NCBI RefSeq assembly: GCF_030268685.1
Contig: NZ_BSRQ01000007.1
Span: 186,001-250,000 of the forward strand
Direction of reading: 5' to 3'
DNA length: 64,000 nucleotides
Origin: Microtetraspora sp. NBRC 13810
GTDB lineage: Bacteria; Actinomycetota; Actinomycetes; Streptosporangiales; Streptosporangiaceae
In this document: one piece after another, positions 24,408 through 33,248 of the stretch
Position numbering within the stretch: position 1 is the first letter of the stretch
How the letters are laid out: the number at the start of each line of letters is the position of its first letter
The notes under the pieces: generated by a model
The model's input: only the letters and a program-made list of their open reading frames with translations
What the model was told of the DNA's origin: nothing
Databases searched by the model: none
Translations under genes and position numbers: made by a program

Positions 24408-25196
24408 TCAGGGCACCATGGCCTGGAGGCGGTCGGCGAGGTTCGCGGCGGTGGGCCGCTTGGCCAGGTCGCCGATGCAGGCGTGCACCACCTCGGCGAC
24501 CTCGGGGTCGAGGTCGGGGTTCACCATCGGCGGGGTGCTGTAGACCTTGCGCAGGGTCAGCAGCGTGTCGTGGGTGGGCAGCTCGCCGTACAGGCCGGTG
24601 CCGGTGACCGACCAGTGCAGCGTGGCGCCGAGCGACCACACGTCGCCCGCGGCGGTGGGCTTGTCGCCCTGGAGCAGCGCGGGGTCGGTGAACTCGACCG
24701 AGCCGATGCCCCCCATCCCGGTCACGGTCGCCCCCGGCGTCAGCACCTGGGACAGCCCGAGGTCGGACAGCTTCCCGCCCTCCCCGGCGAGCAGCACGTT
24801 GCCCGGCGTGATGTCGCGGTGCACGATGCCCGCGTCGTGCAGCGCCTGCGCCGCCCTGGCCGCGCAGGCGATCGCGCGGACCGCGACCTCGCGCGACGGC
24901 GGCTCCGACGGCCTGGCCAGCGACCCGTCGGGGAGGTACTCCATCGAGTAGTAGAACACCCCCGCCTGCTGACCGGCGTCGTACAGCGTGACGAGGAAGG
25001 GCGAGCGCACGGCCGCGAACGCCTTGAGCTCCCTCGTCGCCCGCCGGAACGCCTCCTGCCCGGTCCCCCCCACCACCTTGACCGCGACGTACTCCGCGTC
25101 CACCGGCAACCGGCCCGGCCGCTTGGCCAGGAAGAACTCCCCGTGGTTGCCCGCCCCCAGCGAGCGGACGAACTCGTAGTCGGCGATTCCTTCCAC
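24408..25196 (-). CDS. Small serine/threonine kinase with DLG in place of DFG
   Basis: The 262-aa protein is essentially a bare kinase domain: glycine loop SLGAGNHGEFFLAKR, ATP-anchoring Lys in VAVKVV, catalytic loop IVHRDITPGNVLL, metal loop LSDLGLSQV (Asp kept, Phe replaced by Leu), and EFTDPALL where APE is expected. It has no transmembrane segment or sensor domain. GTG 25196 is set by an AGGGAGG site 6-8 nt upstream. The catalytic Asp, Asn and Lys are all present, so it should be active, with an altered activation segment. It is divergent from the antiporter gene, and an FHA protein that could read its phosphothreonines lies 2 kb away. Confidence 0.88.
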   Translation of the reverse strand: MEGIADYEFVRSLGAGNHGEFFLAKRPGRLPVDAEYVAVKVVGGTGQEAFRRATRELKAFAAVRSPFLVTLYDAGQQAGVFYYSMEYLPDGSLARPSEPPSREVAVRAIACAARAAQALHDAGIVHRDITPGNVLLAGEGGKLSDLGLSQVLTPGATVTGMGGIGSVEFTDPALLQGDKPTAAGDVWSLGATLHWSVTGTGLYGELPTHDTLLTLRKVYSTPPMVNPDLDPEVAEVVHACIGDLAKRPTAANLADRLQAMVP

Positions 25197-25311
25197 TGAC
25201 GCCTCCCTCCCCTGCCCGCATCCGTTGTTCTGTCGCGGCGGGCGTCCCCCACACGGTAACGTCACCATGGTCATTCTTGGGGAATTCTTTGCCTTTACGG
25301 GAAGTGTAGCG

Positions 25312-27354
25312 ATGCTCAAAGTCGACGTGTTGCTGCTCGATCTCGTCATCGTGCTCACGGCCGCGAGACTTTTCGGCGCGCTCGCGAAGAGGCTGGGCCA
25401 GCCGCCGGTCATCGGCGAGATCGTGGCCGGCATCATACTCGGCCCCACCCTTTTGGGACCCTGGCTGGGGGATGAGCTTTTCGGCCCCGATATGCGCCCG
25501 CCGCTTCAGGCGCTGGCCAATGTCGGCCTGGTGCTCTTCATGTTCGTGGTCGGCCTGGAACTCGACCAGAAACTGGTCCGCGGCAAGGGCCGGCTGGCCG
25601 CGACGGTGGCGGCGGGGTCCACGTTGCTGCCGTTCGTGCTCGGGCTGGTCCTGGCGCTCGCCCTGGCCGAGGACCACGCGAACGGGCGCACGCTGCCGTT
25701 CGTGCTGTTCATGGGCGCGGCGATGGCCGCGACCGCCTTCCCCGTGCTGGCCAGGATCCTCACCGACCGGGGGATGCACCGCACCACGCTCGGCGGCCTG
25801 TCGCTCGCCTCCGCCGCGGTCATCGACGTGCTCGCCTGGACCGTGCTGGCCGTGGTGGTGGCCATCGCGGGCGCCGGCGAGGCCGAGGGCCAGTGGATGG
25901 TGCTGCTCGCGGTGCCGTACGCGCTGGTGATGTTCTTCGTGGTGCGGCCGCTGCTGGCCCGGCTGGTGCCGGCGTTCGAGCGGGCGGGGCGGCTGACCCC
26001 CGGCCTGCTGTCGATCGTGCTGATCGGCCTCCTCGCGTCCTCGTGGCTCACCGAGTGGATGCACGTGCACTTCATCTTCGGGGCGTTCCTCTTCGGGGCG
26101 ATGATGCCGCGGGAGGCGGCCGAGCGGCTCAACCACGAGATCCTGGAGCGGCTGGAGCACCTCGCCGTGCTCCTGCTGCTGCCGATGTTCTTCGTCGTCG
26201 CCGGGCTCAACGTCAACCTGCGCGAGCTCGACGTCTCCAGTGTCGGCACGCTGGCCGCGATCCTCGCGGTGGCCATCGGCGGCAAGCTCATCGGCTCCTA
26301 CGCGGCGGCGCGGACGCAGCGGCTGCCCAACCGGCAGTCCTGGGCGCTCGCCACCCTGCTCAACACGCGCGGCCTGACCGAGATCGTGATCCTCACGGTC
26401 GGGCTGCAACGCGGGGTGCTCGACGAGGAGCTCTACTCCCTCATGGTGGTGATGGCGCTGGTGACCACCGCGATGACCGGGCCGCTGCTGCGGCGCGTCT
26501 ACCCCGACCGGCGGGTGGCCCGCGAGATCGCCGAGGCCGAGCGCGCGGCGCTCGGCGTCACCGCCGCGCACCGGGTGCTGACCGTGGTGCCCGCCCAGCC
26601 CAGCGAGGGCACGCCCATCGTCGACCTCGCCGCCGGCCTGGCCAGGGCGAAGGCCCCGGCCGAGGTGATCATCGGTCATCTGCACGCCTACCCGGCCGGG
26701 CGGCTGGAGGTCGGCACCGGCCTGTCCTTCGAGCTCGCCGAGATGGCGGAGAGCATGCAGGATCTGGAGCACCTCGCCGCCCTGGCCAGGGCCACCGGCG
26801 CCGAGGTGCGCGTGGTGAGCCGGTTCTCCTCCGACACCGCCGCCGAGATGCCCACGCTGGTCGCCTCCGCCCAGCCCGACCTGCTGCTGCTCCCGGCGGA
26901 CGCGCCCGGCTACGAGACCATCAGGGCCGACGCCGTAGGCCGGGTCGTCACCGTGCTGCCCGGCGCCTTCGGGACGGCGGCCCAGGTGGAGGCCGCGTCC
27001 GCGGAGGCCACGGGCGTTCCGGGGCCGCTGCTGCCCGGGGCGGACACGCCGATCGCGGTCCGGCACGGCTCGGCGGACGCGCCCGCGCACGTGGCGCTGA
27101 CCCTCGCCCTCACCGAGCGGCGCCCGCTGGTCGTGGTGGGCGGCAAGGCCGCCGCCGGCCTCGCCCAGCGGCTGGCCCGGCTGGGCGTCGAGGCCACGGC
27201 CGCCGCCGAGCCGCCGTACGGCGCGGCGGTGGTGGCGCTGGACGCCCCGGGCGCCGCCCACGGCGACGCCCACCTGCTGGTCCGCCCGGAGCAGGACGCC
27301 GACCCGGTGGACTGGACCGCCGCCGTCGCCGCCCTGCAGCCCTCCCCCGCCTGA
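25312..27354 (+). CDS. Cation/proton antiporter (CPA2, KefB/NapA-like) with C-terminal Usp-like region
   Basis: This 680-aa membrane protein probably exchanges Na+ or K+ for H+. The first 400 residues have about twelve hydrophobic helices with family motifs GQPPVIGEIVAGIILGP, FMFVVGLELD, AATAFPVLARILTDRG and NTRGLTEIVIL. Residues about 415-680 form a cytoplasmic domain resembling universal-stress-protein folds, which often gate such exchangers. ATG 25312 follows GGGAAG with 7-nt spacing; an in-frame ATG at 25267 is an alternative adding 15 residues. It is divergent from the DLG kinase, suggesting phospho-control of transport, which is inference only. A 13-bp perfect hairpin ends the gene. Confidence 0.88.
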   Translation: MLKVDVLLLDLVIVLTAARLFGALAKRLGQPPVIGEIVAGIILGPTLLGPWLGDELFGPDMRPPLQALANVGLVLFMFVVGLELDQKLVRGKGRLAATVAAGSTLLPFVLGLVLALALAEDHANGRTLPFVLFMGAAMAATAFPVLARILTDRGMHRTTLGGLSLASAAVIDVLAWTVLAVVVAIAGAGEAEGQWMVLLAVPYALVMFFVVRPLLARLVPAFERAGRLTPGLLSIVLIGLLASSWLTEWMHVHFIFGAFLFGAMMPREAAERLNHEILERLEHLAVLLLLPMFFVVAGLNVNLRELDVSSVGTLAAILAVAIGGKLIGSYAAARTQRLPNRQSWALATLLNTRGLTEIVILTVGLQRGVLDEELYSLMVVMALVTTAMTGPLLRRVYPDRRVAREIAEAERAALGVTAAHRVLTVVPAQPSEGTPIVDLAAGLARAKAPAEVIIGHLHAYPAGRLEVGTGLSFELAEMAESMQDLEHLAALARATGAEVRVVSRFSSDTAAEMPTLVASAQPDLLLLPADAPGYETIRADAVGRVVTVLPGAFGTAAQVEAASAEATGVPGPLLPGADTPIAVRHGSADAPAHVALTLALTERRPLVVVGGKAAAGLAQRLARLGVEATAAAEPPYGAAVVALDAPGAAHGDAHLLVRPEQDADPVDWTAAVAALQPSPA

Positions 27355-27372
27355 GCCGGTCCGCCGCATGGA

Positions 27373-27404
27373 AACGCCCTCGGCCATGGTCGGCCGAGGG
27401 CGTT
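27373..27404. terminator. Bidirectional terminator between antiporter and FHA gene
   Basis: A perfect 13-bp stem AACGCCCTCGGCC (27373-27385) pairs with 27392-27404 around a 6-nt loop. It is centred between two convergent stops (27354 and 27418). Confidence 0.75.
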
Positions 27405-27417
27405 CGGGTGCCGCGGG

Positions 27418-28902
27418 TCAGCGGTTGCGGTGGGACTCGTAGCGCATGGTGCGGGACACGCCGATCCGGACCGTGGTGCCGGGGGCGATGGAAACCGGCT
27501 CGTTCGGCGGGATGTCGTAGAAGTTCGGGTCGCCGGGCGGCTGGATCTGCGTGCCGTTCACCGAGCCGAGGTCGACGAGGTTGACGTCCCAGCCGTCCAG
27601 GGCCACCCGGAGGTGGCGGCGGGAGACCGAGCCGTCGGGGCTGGTGACCTTGGCCGGTCTGGCGGAGCCGGAGGCGACCTCGGCGGCCCGCTCCGGGTCG
27701 CGCCCGAGCAGGTAGTCGGTGTCCAGGCGCAGGGTCATGCCGTCGTCGAGCAGCAGGACGCCGAGCGGCGGCCGGGGGCCCTTGTACGGCACCAGCGTGC
27801 GCTGGACGAGGGCGATGCCGCAGACGGCGCAGAACGGCACGCGCGGGTCGTTGAAGTGGTCGTTCTTGCAGTCGACGCCGTAGACGAGGGGCCGCGCCTC
27901 GGGCTCGGCGGCCTCGGCGGGCGCCTCGGGCTCCGGCTCCTCCGCCTGGTCGGGCAGCAGCAGGTAGGACTCGAAGTTCTCCGGCGCTCCGTTGGGCGCC
28001 TGCTCGGCGTCGGGCACGTGCGCGGGCTCGGCGTGTCCCTGCGGCGGCAGCAGCTCGCCGGTGACCGGGGGCGCCACGGGGAAGGGGTCCGACGGCGGCG
28101 GGCCGTACCCGGGTCCGGGCTGCGGCGGGGACGCGTGGTCGGGGCCCAGCGGGTACGGCGGCGGGGACACCGATGGAGACACCGATGGGGACACCGATGG
28201 GGACACCGGCGGGGACGCCTGCCTGGCCCGCTCGGGCTCCGGCGCCTGCCCGTGCACCGCGCCGGCCAGGCGGTCGGGGGCGGGCTCCGGCGCGGGCCCG
28301 GCCGCCTGGCCGGACCCGGAGCCCGGGGTGGAGCCGGGGGTGGAGCCGGACATCGAGCCCGGCAGGGCTTCGGACATGGCGTCCGGGACGTGCGCGGCCC
28401 GCTCGGCGGGGGCCATCCCGGAGTCGCCGGCTTCGGAGAGGTCGCAGATCACGCCGCCGCCGACGACCACGCCGCCGTCGAGCCTGACCTGCGGGTGCAC
28501 CTGGCCGGCGCCGGGCAGGCGCAGCTCGACGCGGTCGACGGGGCCGGGCACGAGCCGGTCGGTCCAGGTGAGCGCGTCGCGGCCGGCGAGGCTCACCTCC
28601 CCGCCGGAGGCCGTGACCGTGGCGGACGCCTCGCCGCTGACGAGCACGGCGACCCCTCCCCCGGTGGGCCCGGCGATCGCGCACGACGCGGGCTCCGCCG
28701 TCATCCCGCGGGCGAGCACCTGGGCGGTACGGCGGGCCAGGACCCTGCCGTCACCGCCCGCCGCCGCGGTCTCCCTGACCGCCGCCAGCAGCTCCGACAC
28801 GACGGCCTCGGCCGCGTCGCATACCAGGAGCAGGCCACCCACATGGGCGACCAGCCCGTTGCCCGGAAGCGGACGCACCACTCCGAAGCCCTGGTCGGTC
28901 AC
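27418..28902 (-). CDS. FHA-domain protein with zinc-ribbon-like motif
   Basis: The 494-aa protein has three parts. Residues 1-180 are an unrecognised conserved-looking alpha/beta domain. Residues about 190-330 are Pro/Ser/Glu-rich and contain a VSPS tetrapeptide repeat from a 12-bp DNA repeat (about 28167-28206). A CxxxHFNDPRVPFCAVCG motif (about 345-365) probably binds zinc, and a C-terminal forkhead-associated domain (about 395-480) shows LLGRDP, SRRHLRV and NGTQ, the phosphothreonine-binding residues. GTG 28902 overlaps the upstream stop as GTGA and has GGAGGGAG upstream, which settles the start. It should relay Ser/Thr-kinase signals to the membrane protein and flavoprotein encoded in the same operon. 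Confidence 0.85.
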   Translation of the reverse strand: MTDQGFGVVRPLPGNGLVAHVGGLLLVCDAAEAVVSELLAAVRETAAAGGDGRVLARRTAQVLARGMTAEPASCAIAGPTGGGVAVLVSGEASATVTASGGEVSLAGRDALTWTDRLVPGPVDRVELRLPGAGQVHPQVRLDGGVVVGGGVICDLSEAGDSGMAPAERAAHVPDAMSEALPGSMSGSTPGSTPGSGSGQAAGPAPEPAPDRLAGAVHGQAPEPERARQASPPVSPSVSPSVSPSVSPPPYPLGPDHASPPQPGPGYGPPPSDPFPVAPPVTGELLPPQGHAEPAHVPDAEQAPNGAPENFESYLLLPDQAEEPEPEAPAEAAEPEARPLVYGVDCKNDHFNDPRVPFCAVCGIALVQRTLVPYKGPRPPLGVLLLDDGMTLRLDTDYLLGRDPERAAEVASGSARPAKVTSPDGSVSRRHLRVALDGWDVNLVDLGSVNGTQIQPPGDPNFYDIPPNEPVSIAPGTTVRIGVSRTMRYESHRNR

Positions 28903-29339
28903 AGAACTCTCCCTCCCCGGAAACGCCACCTGATGAACGGCACCCGCATCGGTCCGTTGGCCGTCAGCCAGACGCAGATCCAGACCACCACGAAGTGGGT
29001 CCAGAACTGGCCGGCCGTCGGCACCGGGTCGATGAAGCTCGCCACACCGGACCGTAGCAAAAAGAACAGCAGCAGACCTTCAGGGATAAGGGTGAGCAGA
29101 CCGAACGACGTCGGCCAGTCCTTCTCCCACCGGAACTGCATGAGGAAGTGGTAGAGGAACTCCCAGAGAACTCCCAGGATCGCGACGGACGCCAGCACCA
29201 GGAACCCGCTGACGTAGCGCGGGCCGATCGGGCCCGAGGCGCCAGGGAGCACGGGCACGATGAGGAGCGTGATGATCACGCCCACGGTGGCGAGGAGGAA
29301 CAGACGTGTCTGGATACGTCCGAACAGGGTGGGAACCAC
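28899..29339 (-). CDS. Small integral membrane protein (four predicted helices)
   Basis: The 146-aa protein has four strongly hydrophobic stretches (about residues 12-32, 42-65, 78-98 and 110-130), with basic residues at both ends (GRIQTR and RWRFRGGRVL). I recognise no named family. GTG 29339 has GGGAG upstream. It starts 13 nt after the flavoprotein stop, and its own stop overlaps the FHA gene start by 4 nt, so the three genes form one operon. It could be the membrane anchor or channel of the complex. Confidence 0.8.
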   Translation of the reverse strand: MVPTLFGRIQTRLFLLATVGVIITLLIVPVLPGASGPIGPRYVSGFLVLASVAILGVLWEFLYHFLMQFRWEKDWPTSFGLLTLIPEGLLLFFLLRSGVASFIDPVPTAGQFWTHFVVVWICVWLTANGPMRVPFIRWRFRGGRVL

Positions 29340-29352
29340 GGCTGCTACTCCC

Positions 29353-30864
29353 TCACACCGTCGAGTTGAAGGCCCACTTGAACCACTGCGAGGTCGAGCG
29401 CAGCGGTCCCATCTTCCGGCAGAAGCCGCGTCTCGCCAGGTCGTCGGCGATCTCCTGGGCCGCGATCTGCAACCCGAGGAAGGTGTCCACGCCGGGGAAG
29501 TAACCGCCGAGCGTGGCCGAGCCCGACGCGTAGAGCGCGCCGTCGCCGTTCCTGGTGCCCTTCACCTCGAAGTGCCGCTCCACCTCCAGCCGCCCGACCG
29601 GGTTGCGGTAGGCGCCGCTGTACTGCAGCAGGTCGGCGAAGACCCGGTGCTCGGCGATGTCGGCCTCAAGACCGGTGCAGTCGATGATGTAGTCGGCGAC
29701 CGGCTGCCGGATCGTGCCGTCCTTGCTGCGCACATGGCTGATCAGGCGGCCGTCCTGGGCCGGCTCCACCTTCTCCACGGTGCCCTGCACTGCGTGGTAG
29801 TAGCCGCCGTTGCGCCCGGCCCGCATCTGCTCCTGCCAGCGCCGCCGCTTGGGCGTGTTGGTGCCGCCCATGTCCTTGTACTTCTGGGCGCGGGCGGGGC
29901 CTTCGAGCTTGCGCATCTCGGCCTTGAGCTGGCCGCCCCACACCGACTTGGGATAGTTGAACCCCTGGTAGGCCCAGCCGTCGCCGCCCCTGCGGCGCAT
30001 CCAGATGTGCGGCCCGTGGGAGCCGGAGACGAAGGTGCGGAAGATGTGCACGATCTGCGTCTGCAGGTTGAGCTTCTCCCGGTCGTCGAACAGCCGCTGG
30101 AGCACCCGGGAGGCGACGATGCCGCCGCCGCGGATGACCACCGTGCCGGGACGGGTCTTGAGGAACTCGTAGACCTGCTCGTGCGGCTCGTAGGCGTTCA
30201 CGACATGCTGGTAATCGCCATATTTCTGGCGAAACTCCTGCAAATCGGGCAGGAACTTCAGGCCGGGATAGCCGACGGCGATGTGCACGAAACGGGAGCG
30301 GAAGATGATGCGCTTGGTGGGCGCCGCGCCCTCAGGCGGGGTGACCACGGTGAAATAGCCGCCGCCGACCCTTTTACGCACCATCCGGACCTGGCCCTTG
30401 ACCAGCATGTCCCAGTAGCTGATGCGCTTGGCCTCGCGCTCCAGGTTGGCGAACACCGTGCCGGCCCTCGGCGTCCAGTAGTCGTTGAGGATCGGCTCGG
30501 TGAGGATCTGCCACAGGAAGGCGGGATTCTTCTCCTTCCACGCCTCCTCCAGCGCGTAGGAGGGGAAACCCCACAGGTTGTCCGGCCGGGAGGAGGAGTC
30601 CGAGCGGATGCGCTCGGGCCGGGGGATCTGCGAGCAGCGGGTGAGGAACTCGTAGGTCTGCCAGGGGTAGTCGATGTTGGAGACCACGCGCATCTGCGAC
30701 GTGGGCACCCCGTAGATGCGCAGGTAGTCGAGGGTCACGAAGGAGCCGATGCCGCCCCCTGCGGTGAGGAAGGGGATGTCGTGCATGGGTATGCCGGCGG
30801 CGGCCACCATTTGGTCGGTCCACTCAGGCGTACCGAGCAGCTCTGGTGTGAGGTCACCGGTCAT
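29353..30864 (-). CDS. FAD/NAD(P)-binding oxidoreductase of unknown substrate
   Basis: This is a 503-aa flavoprotein with two dinucleotide-binding motifs: IPFLTAGGGIGSFVTLDYL near the N-terminus (about 31-49, FAD) and TVVIRGGGIVASRVLQRL near the middle (NAD(P)), followed by IIDCTGLEADIAEH and a C-terminal FAD-contact segment (LYASGSATLGGYFPGVDTF). Overall it resembles monooxygenase or ornithine-hydroxylase-like flavoproteins, but I cannot assign a substrate. ATG 30864 is chosen; a TTG eight codons upstream is possible and neither has a good ribosome site. It leads a tight operon with a membrane protein and an FHA protein, an unusual combination that suggests redox signalling rather than plain metabolism. 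Confidence 0.78.
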   Translation of the reverse strand: MTGDLTPELLGTPEWTDQMVAAAGIPMHDIPFLTAGGGIGSFVTLDYLRIYGVPTSQMRVVSNIDYPWQTYEFLTRCSQIPRPERIRSDSSSRPDNLWGFPSYALEEAWKEKNPAFLWQILTEPILNDYWTPRAGTVFANLEREAKRISYWDMLVKGQVRMVRKRVGGGYFTVVTPPEGAAPTKRIIFRSRFVHIAVGYPGLKFLPDLQEFRQKYGDYQHVVNAYEPHEQVYEFLKTRPGTVVIRGGGIVASRVLQRLFDDREKLNLQTQIVHIFRTFVSGSHGPHIWMRRRGGDGWAYQGFNYPKSVWGGQLKAEMRKLEGPARAQKYKDMGGTNTPKRRRWQEQMRAGRNGGYYHAVQGTVEKVEPAQDGRLISHVRSKDGTIRQPVADYIIDCTGLEADIAEHRVFADLLQYSGAYRNPVGRLEVERHFEVKGTRNGDGALYASGSATLGGYFPGVDTFLGLQIAAQEIADDLARRGFCRKMGPLRSTSQWFKWAFNSTV

Positions 30865-30911
30865 GGCCGGTCTCTGGGGGGTAGCCAATGGTCAGTCCCT
30901 AAGGTACATGG

Positions 30912-30928
30912 CCAACCTTCGCGGTTGG
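30912..30928. promoter_or_regulatory. Palindrome upstream of the flavoprotein operon
   Basis: CCAACC (30912-30917) and GGTTGG (30923-30928) form a perfect 6-bp dyad with a 5-bp spacer, about 50 nt upstream of the flavoprotein start and overlapping a TTGACC that could be its -35 hexamer. A repressor operator is plausible; no regulator is identified. Confidence 0.35.
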
Positions 30929-30973
30929 TCAAAACATTAGTCCCGGTGCGCTGGGAAAACGAGTAGGACAAAA

Positions 30974-30997
30974 GGGTGCGATTTTCCCCCCGCACCC
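30974..30997 (-). terminator. Intrinsic terminator of the M50 protease gene
   Basis: A 7-bp stem GGGTGCG/CGCACCC (30974-30980 with 30991-30997) with a 10-nt loop is followed, on the minus strand, by TTTTGTCC. It lies 58 nt past the M50 protease stop and isolates it from the flavoprotein operon. Confidence 0.7.
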
Positions 30998-31054
30998 CGG
31001 GCCCGTGTCCCTGGCACTACCGATCAGACGTCTCAAGAAGGGTAATGGTTCGCG

Positions 31055-32191
31055 TCACACCCCGCTGAAGACGCGATTGACGTCCGCGGTGACGAGGACG
31101 CCGTAGACCTCCCCGCCGCGCTCGACGAGAAGGTACTCACCCGCGGGGGTCTCCCGCATCGCGTCGATCAGCGCCTCGCCGGACAGCTCCGCCCCGAGCA
31201 CCAGGGAGGGCTCCAGGGTGCGGGCCAGCGAACCCACCGTGACCCACGGTCTGCGCTGCTCCGGGGTCGCCTCCACGGCCGCCTCGTTGACGATCGCGAT
31301 CGGCCGGCCGTCGTGGTCGACGACCACGATCGCGCCCGCCTGCGCCTCCGCCGCGCGGCGCAGCGCCTCGGCGAGCGGCACCTCGGAGGTGACCGGGATG
31401 GCGCGGCGCGCCAGGGTGCGCGCGTTCACCTGCGGGATGCGGGCGCGGACCCGCGCGGTGCGCAGCGACTGGGTGGCGCCGAACCAGATGAACCCGGCCA
31501 GCAGCACCGACCAGATCACGAAGAACATGCCGGGCGCCTGGCCGCTGGTCAGCGACAGCGCGAAGGGCGCGATGACCAGCACGACCGCGAGGCCCCTGCC
31601 CACCCAGGCGGCGGCGATCGTGCCCGCCCCGGAGTCGCGGGTCGCCTTCCACACCCCGGCGCGCAGCATCCGCCCGCCGTCCAGCGGCAGGCCCGGCAGC
31701 AGGTTGAACACGCCGACGATCAGGTTGGCCACCCAAAGCTGCCAGGTGAGCACGCCCAGGATGCCGTCGTCGGGGACGACGAACACGTCGAGCAGGAACC
31801 CGGCCGCGGCGAGCCCCAGGGACAGCAGGGGGCCCGCGAAGGCGACCATGAACTCCTTGCCCGGCGAGTCGGGCTCGCGCTCGATCTCCGACACGCCGCC
31901 GAGCAGGTAGAGCGTGATCCTGCGGACCGGCAGGCCGTACGCCTTGGCGACCACGCAGTGGGCCAGCTCGTGCAGCAGCACCGACACGTAGAGCAGCACG
32001 GCGAAGGCGAAGGCCACGGCGTAGCTGGCCACCTCGCCGAGGCCGGGCAGGCTGCTCTGCACGCTGTCCTTGTAGGTGACCGTGATGATCGCCGCGACGA
32101 TGAACCAGGTCGGCGAGACGTAGACGGGGATGCCGAAGGGCCGGCCCATCCGCAGGCCGGGGGAATCCTGACGTGGGCTCTCGCTGCTCAC
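31055..32191 (-). CDS. Site-2-type M50 metalloprotease with CBS domains
   Basis: This 378-aa intramembrane zinc protease has its HELAH motif in VSVLLHELAHCVVAKAYG and a second metal-site motif in NLLPGLPLDGGRML, embedded in about six hydrophobic helices. A C-terminal pair of CBS-like modules (about residues 265-375; AGAIVVVDHDGRPIAIV and YLLVERGGEVYGVLVTADV) may sense adenine nucleotides. GTG 32191 follows GGAGCGAGG. Such enzymes cleave membrane-bound anti-sigma factors or other membrane proteins. In related genomes I recall this gene directly upstream of trmI; here 14.5 kb intervene. It is divergent from the RecB-like nuclease. Confidence 0.92.
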   Translation of the reverse strand: MSSESPRQDSPGLRMGRPFGIPVYVSPTWFIVAAIITVTYKDSVQSSLPGLGEVASYAVAFAFAVLLYVSVLLHELAHCVVAKAYGLPVRRITLYLLGGVSEIEREPDSPGKEFMVAFAGPLLSLGLAAAGFLLDVFVVPDDGILGVLTWQLWVANLIVGVFNLLPGLPLDGGRMLRAGVWKATRDSGAGTIAAAWVGRGLAVVLVIAPFALSLTSGQAPGMFFVIWSVLLAGFIWFGATQSLRTARVRARIPQVNARTLARRAIPVTSEVPLAEALRRAAEAQAGAIVVVDHDGRPIAIVNEAAVEATPEQRRPWVTVGSLARTLEPSLVLGAELSGEALIDAMRETPAGEYLLVERGGEVYGVLVTADVNRVFSGV

Positions 32192-32378
32192 TTGCCTCGC
32201 TCCGCCTTCTGCCGCGTCCGCTCTCCTGACCTTGATGCTACGCGCCCGCGGCCCCGCCCACCGCCGCCGCGCCACGCGAAGTGTCGGCCGGGTGGCCTAC
32301 AGTTCCTTGCATGGCGAAGCGAACCGGGCAGGGCGGGCGGCGGACCGGGCGGGCTGGGCAGGGCGCGGGCGGCGGCCG

Positions 32379-33245
32379 GTGAGCGCGGTGGCCGAGCCCG
32401 CGATCATCGGGGCGCTGTCCCCCTCCCGGGCGGGCGACTTCATGACCTGTCCCCTGCTCTACCGCTTCCGGGTGATCGACCAGCTTCCCGAGCGGCCCGC
32501 CCCCGCCGCCGTGCGCGGCACGGTCGTGCACTCGGTGCTGGAGCGGCTCTACGACCTGCCCGCCGCCGAGCGCACCGTGCAGGCGGCGCTGGGCCTGCTG
32601 GAGCCGCAGTGGCACCGGCTGCTCGACGCCGAGCCCGACTACGCGGGCATGTTCGCCGACGACGACGAGCAGGCCCGCTGGCTCGACCAGGCGCGCACGA
32701 TGCTGGAGCGCTACTTCGCGCTGGAGGACCCGCGCCGCCTGGAGCCCGCCGAGCGCGAGCTCTACGTCGAGGCCGTGCTGGACAGCGGGCTGATGCTGCG
32801 CGGCTACATCGACCGGCTCGACGTCGCGCCCACCGGCGACGTCCGCGTGGTGGACTACAAGACCGGCAGCGCGCCCGGCCCCGACTTCGAGGGCAAGGCG
32901 CTGTTCCAGATGAAGTTCTACGCGCTGGTGCTGTGGCGGCTGCGCGGCGCGGTGCCGCGCCTGCTCCAGCTCATGTACCTCGGCAACGGCGAGGTGCTGC
33001 GCTACGCGCCGGACGAGGCCGACCTGCTGGCCACCGAGCGCAAGGTGTGGGCCCTGTGGCAGGCGATCGAGCGCTCCCTGACCACCGGCGAGTGGCGGGC
33101 CAGGCGCAGCCGCCTGTGCGACTGGTGCGACCACCAGGCGCACTGCCCGGAGTTCGGCGGCACTCCCCCGCCGCTCCCCGCCCGGCGCCCGGGTGACACG
33201 ACGGCGGGCGGCAGGCGGCGCAGGGCGGCCACCGACGAGCTGTGA
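32379..33245 (+). CDS. RecB-family PD-(D/E)XK nuclease, iron-sulfur type
   Basis: The 288-aa nuclease belongs to the RecB/Cas4-like superfamily. SPSRAGDFMTCPLLYRF holds the first conserved Cys, GTVVHSVLERLY the helical motif with catalytic His, VRVVDYKTGSAP the Asp/Lys active site, QMKFYALVLWR the QxxxY motif, and CDWCDHQAHCPEF the three C-terminal cysteines that with the first would hold a 4Fe-4S cluster. GTG 32379 or 32388 may start it. The family acts on single-stranded DNA ends in repair. The gene neighbours the proteasome block in mycobacteria (Rv2119) as well. No cas genes are near. Confidence 0.9.
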   Translation: MSAVAEPAIIGALSPSRAGDFMTCPLLYRFRVIDQLPERPAPAAVRGTVVHSVLERLYDLPAAERTVQAALGLLEPQWHRLLDAEPDYAGMFADDDEQARWLDQARTMLERYFALEDPRRLEPAERELYVEAVLDSGLMLRGYIDRLDVAPTGDVRVVDYKTGSAPGPDFEGKALFQMKFYALVLWRLRGAVPRLLQLMYLGNGEVLRYAPDEADLLATERKVWALWQAIERSLTTGEWRARRSRLCDWCDHQAHCPEFGGTPPPLPARRPGDTTAGGRRRRAATDEL

Positions 33246-33248
33246 CCG

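Noticed and set aside
16571-31055. A secondary-metabolite gene cluster between trmI and the M50 protease
   Set aside because: No synthase, NRPS, PKS, terpene or RiPP core genes; the genes are regulatory, transport or unknown.
32379-33245. Cas4-type nuclease
   Set aside because: It has the RecB/Cas4 fold and cysteines, but there is no CRISPR context; it is the conserved RecB-like gene of this locus.
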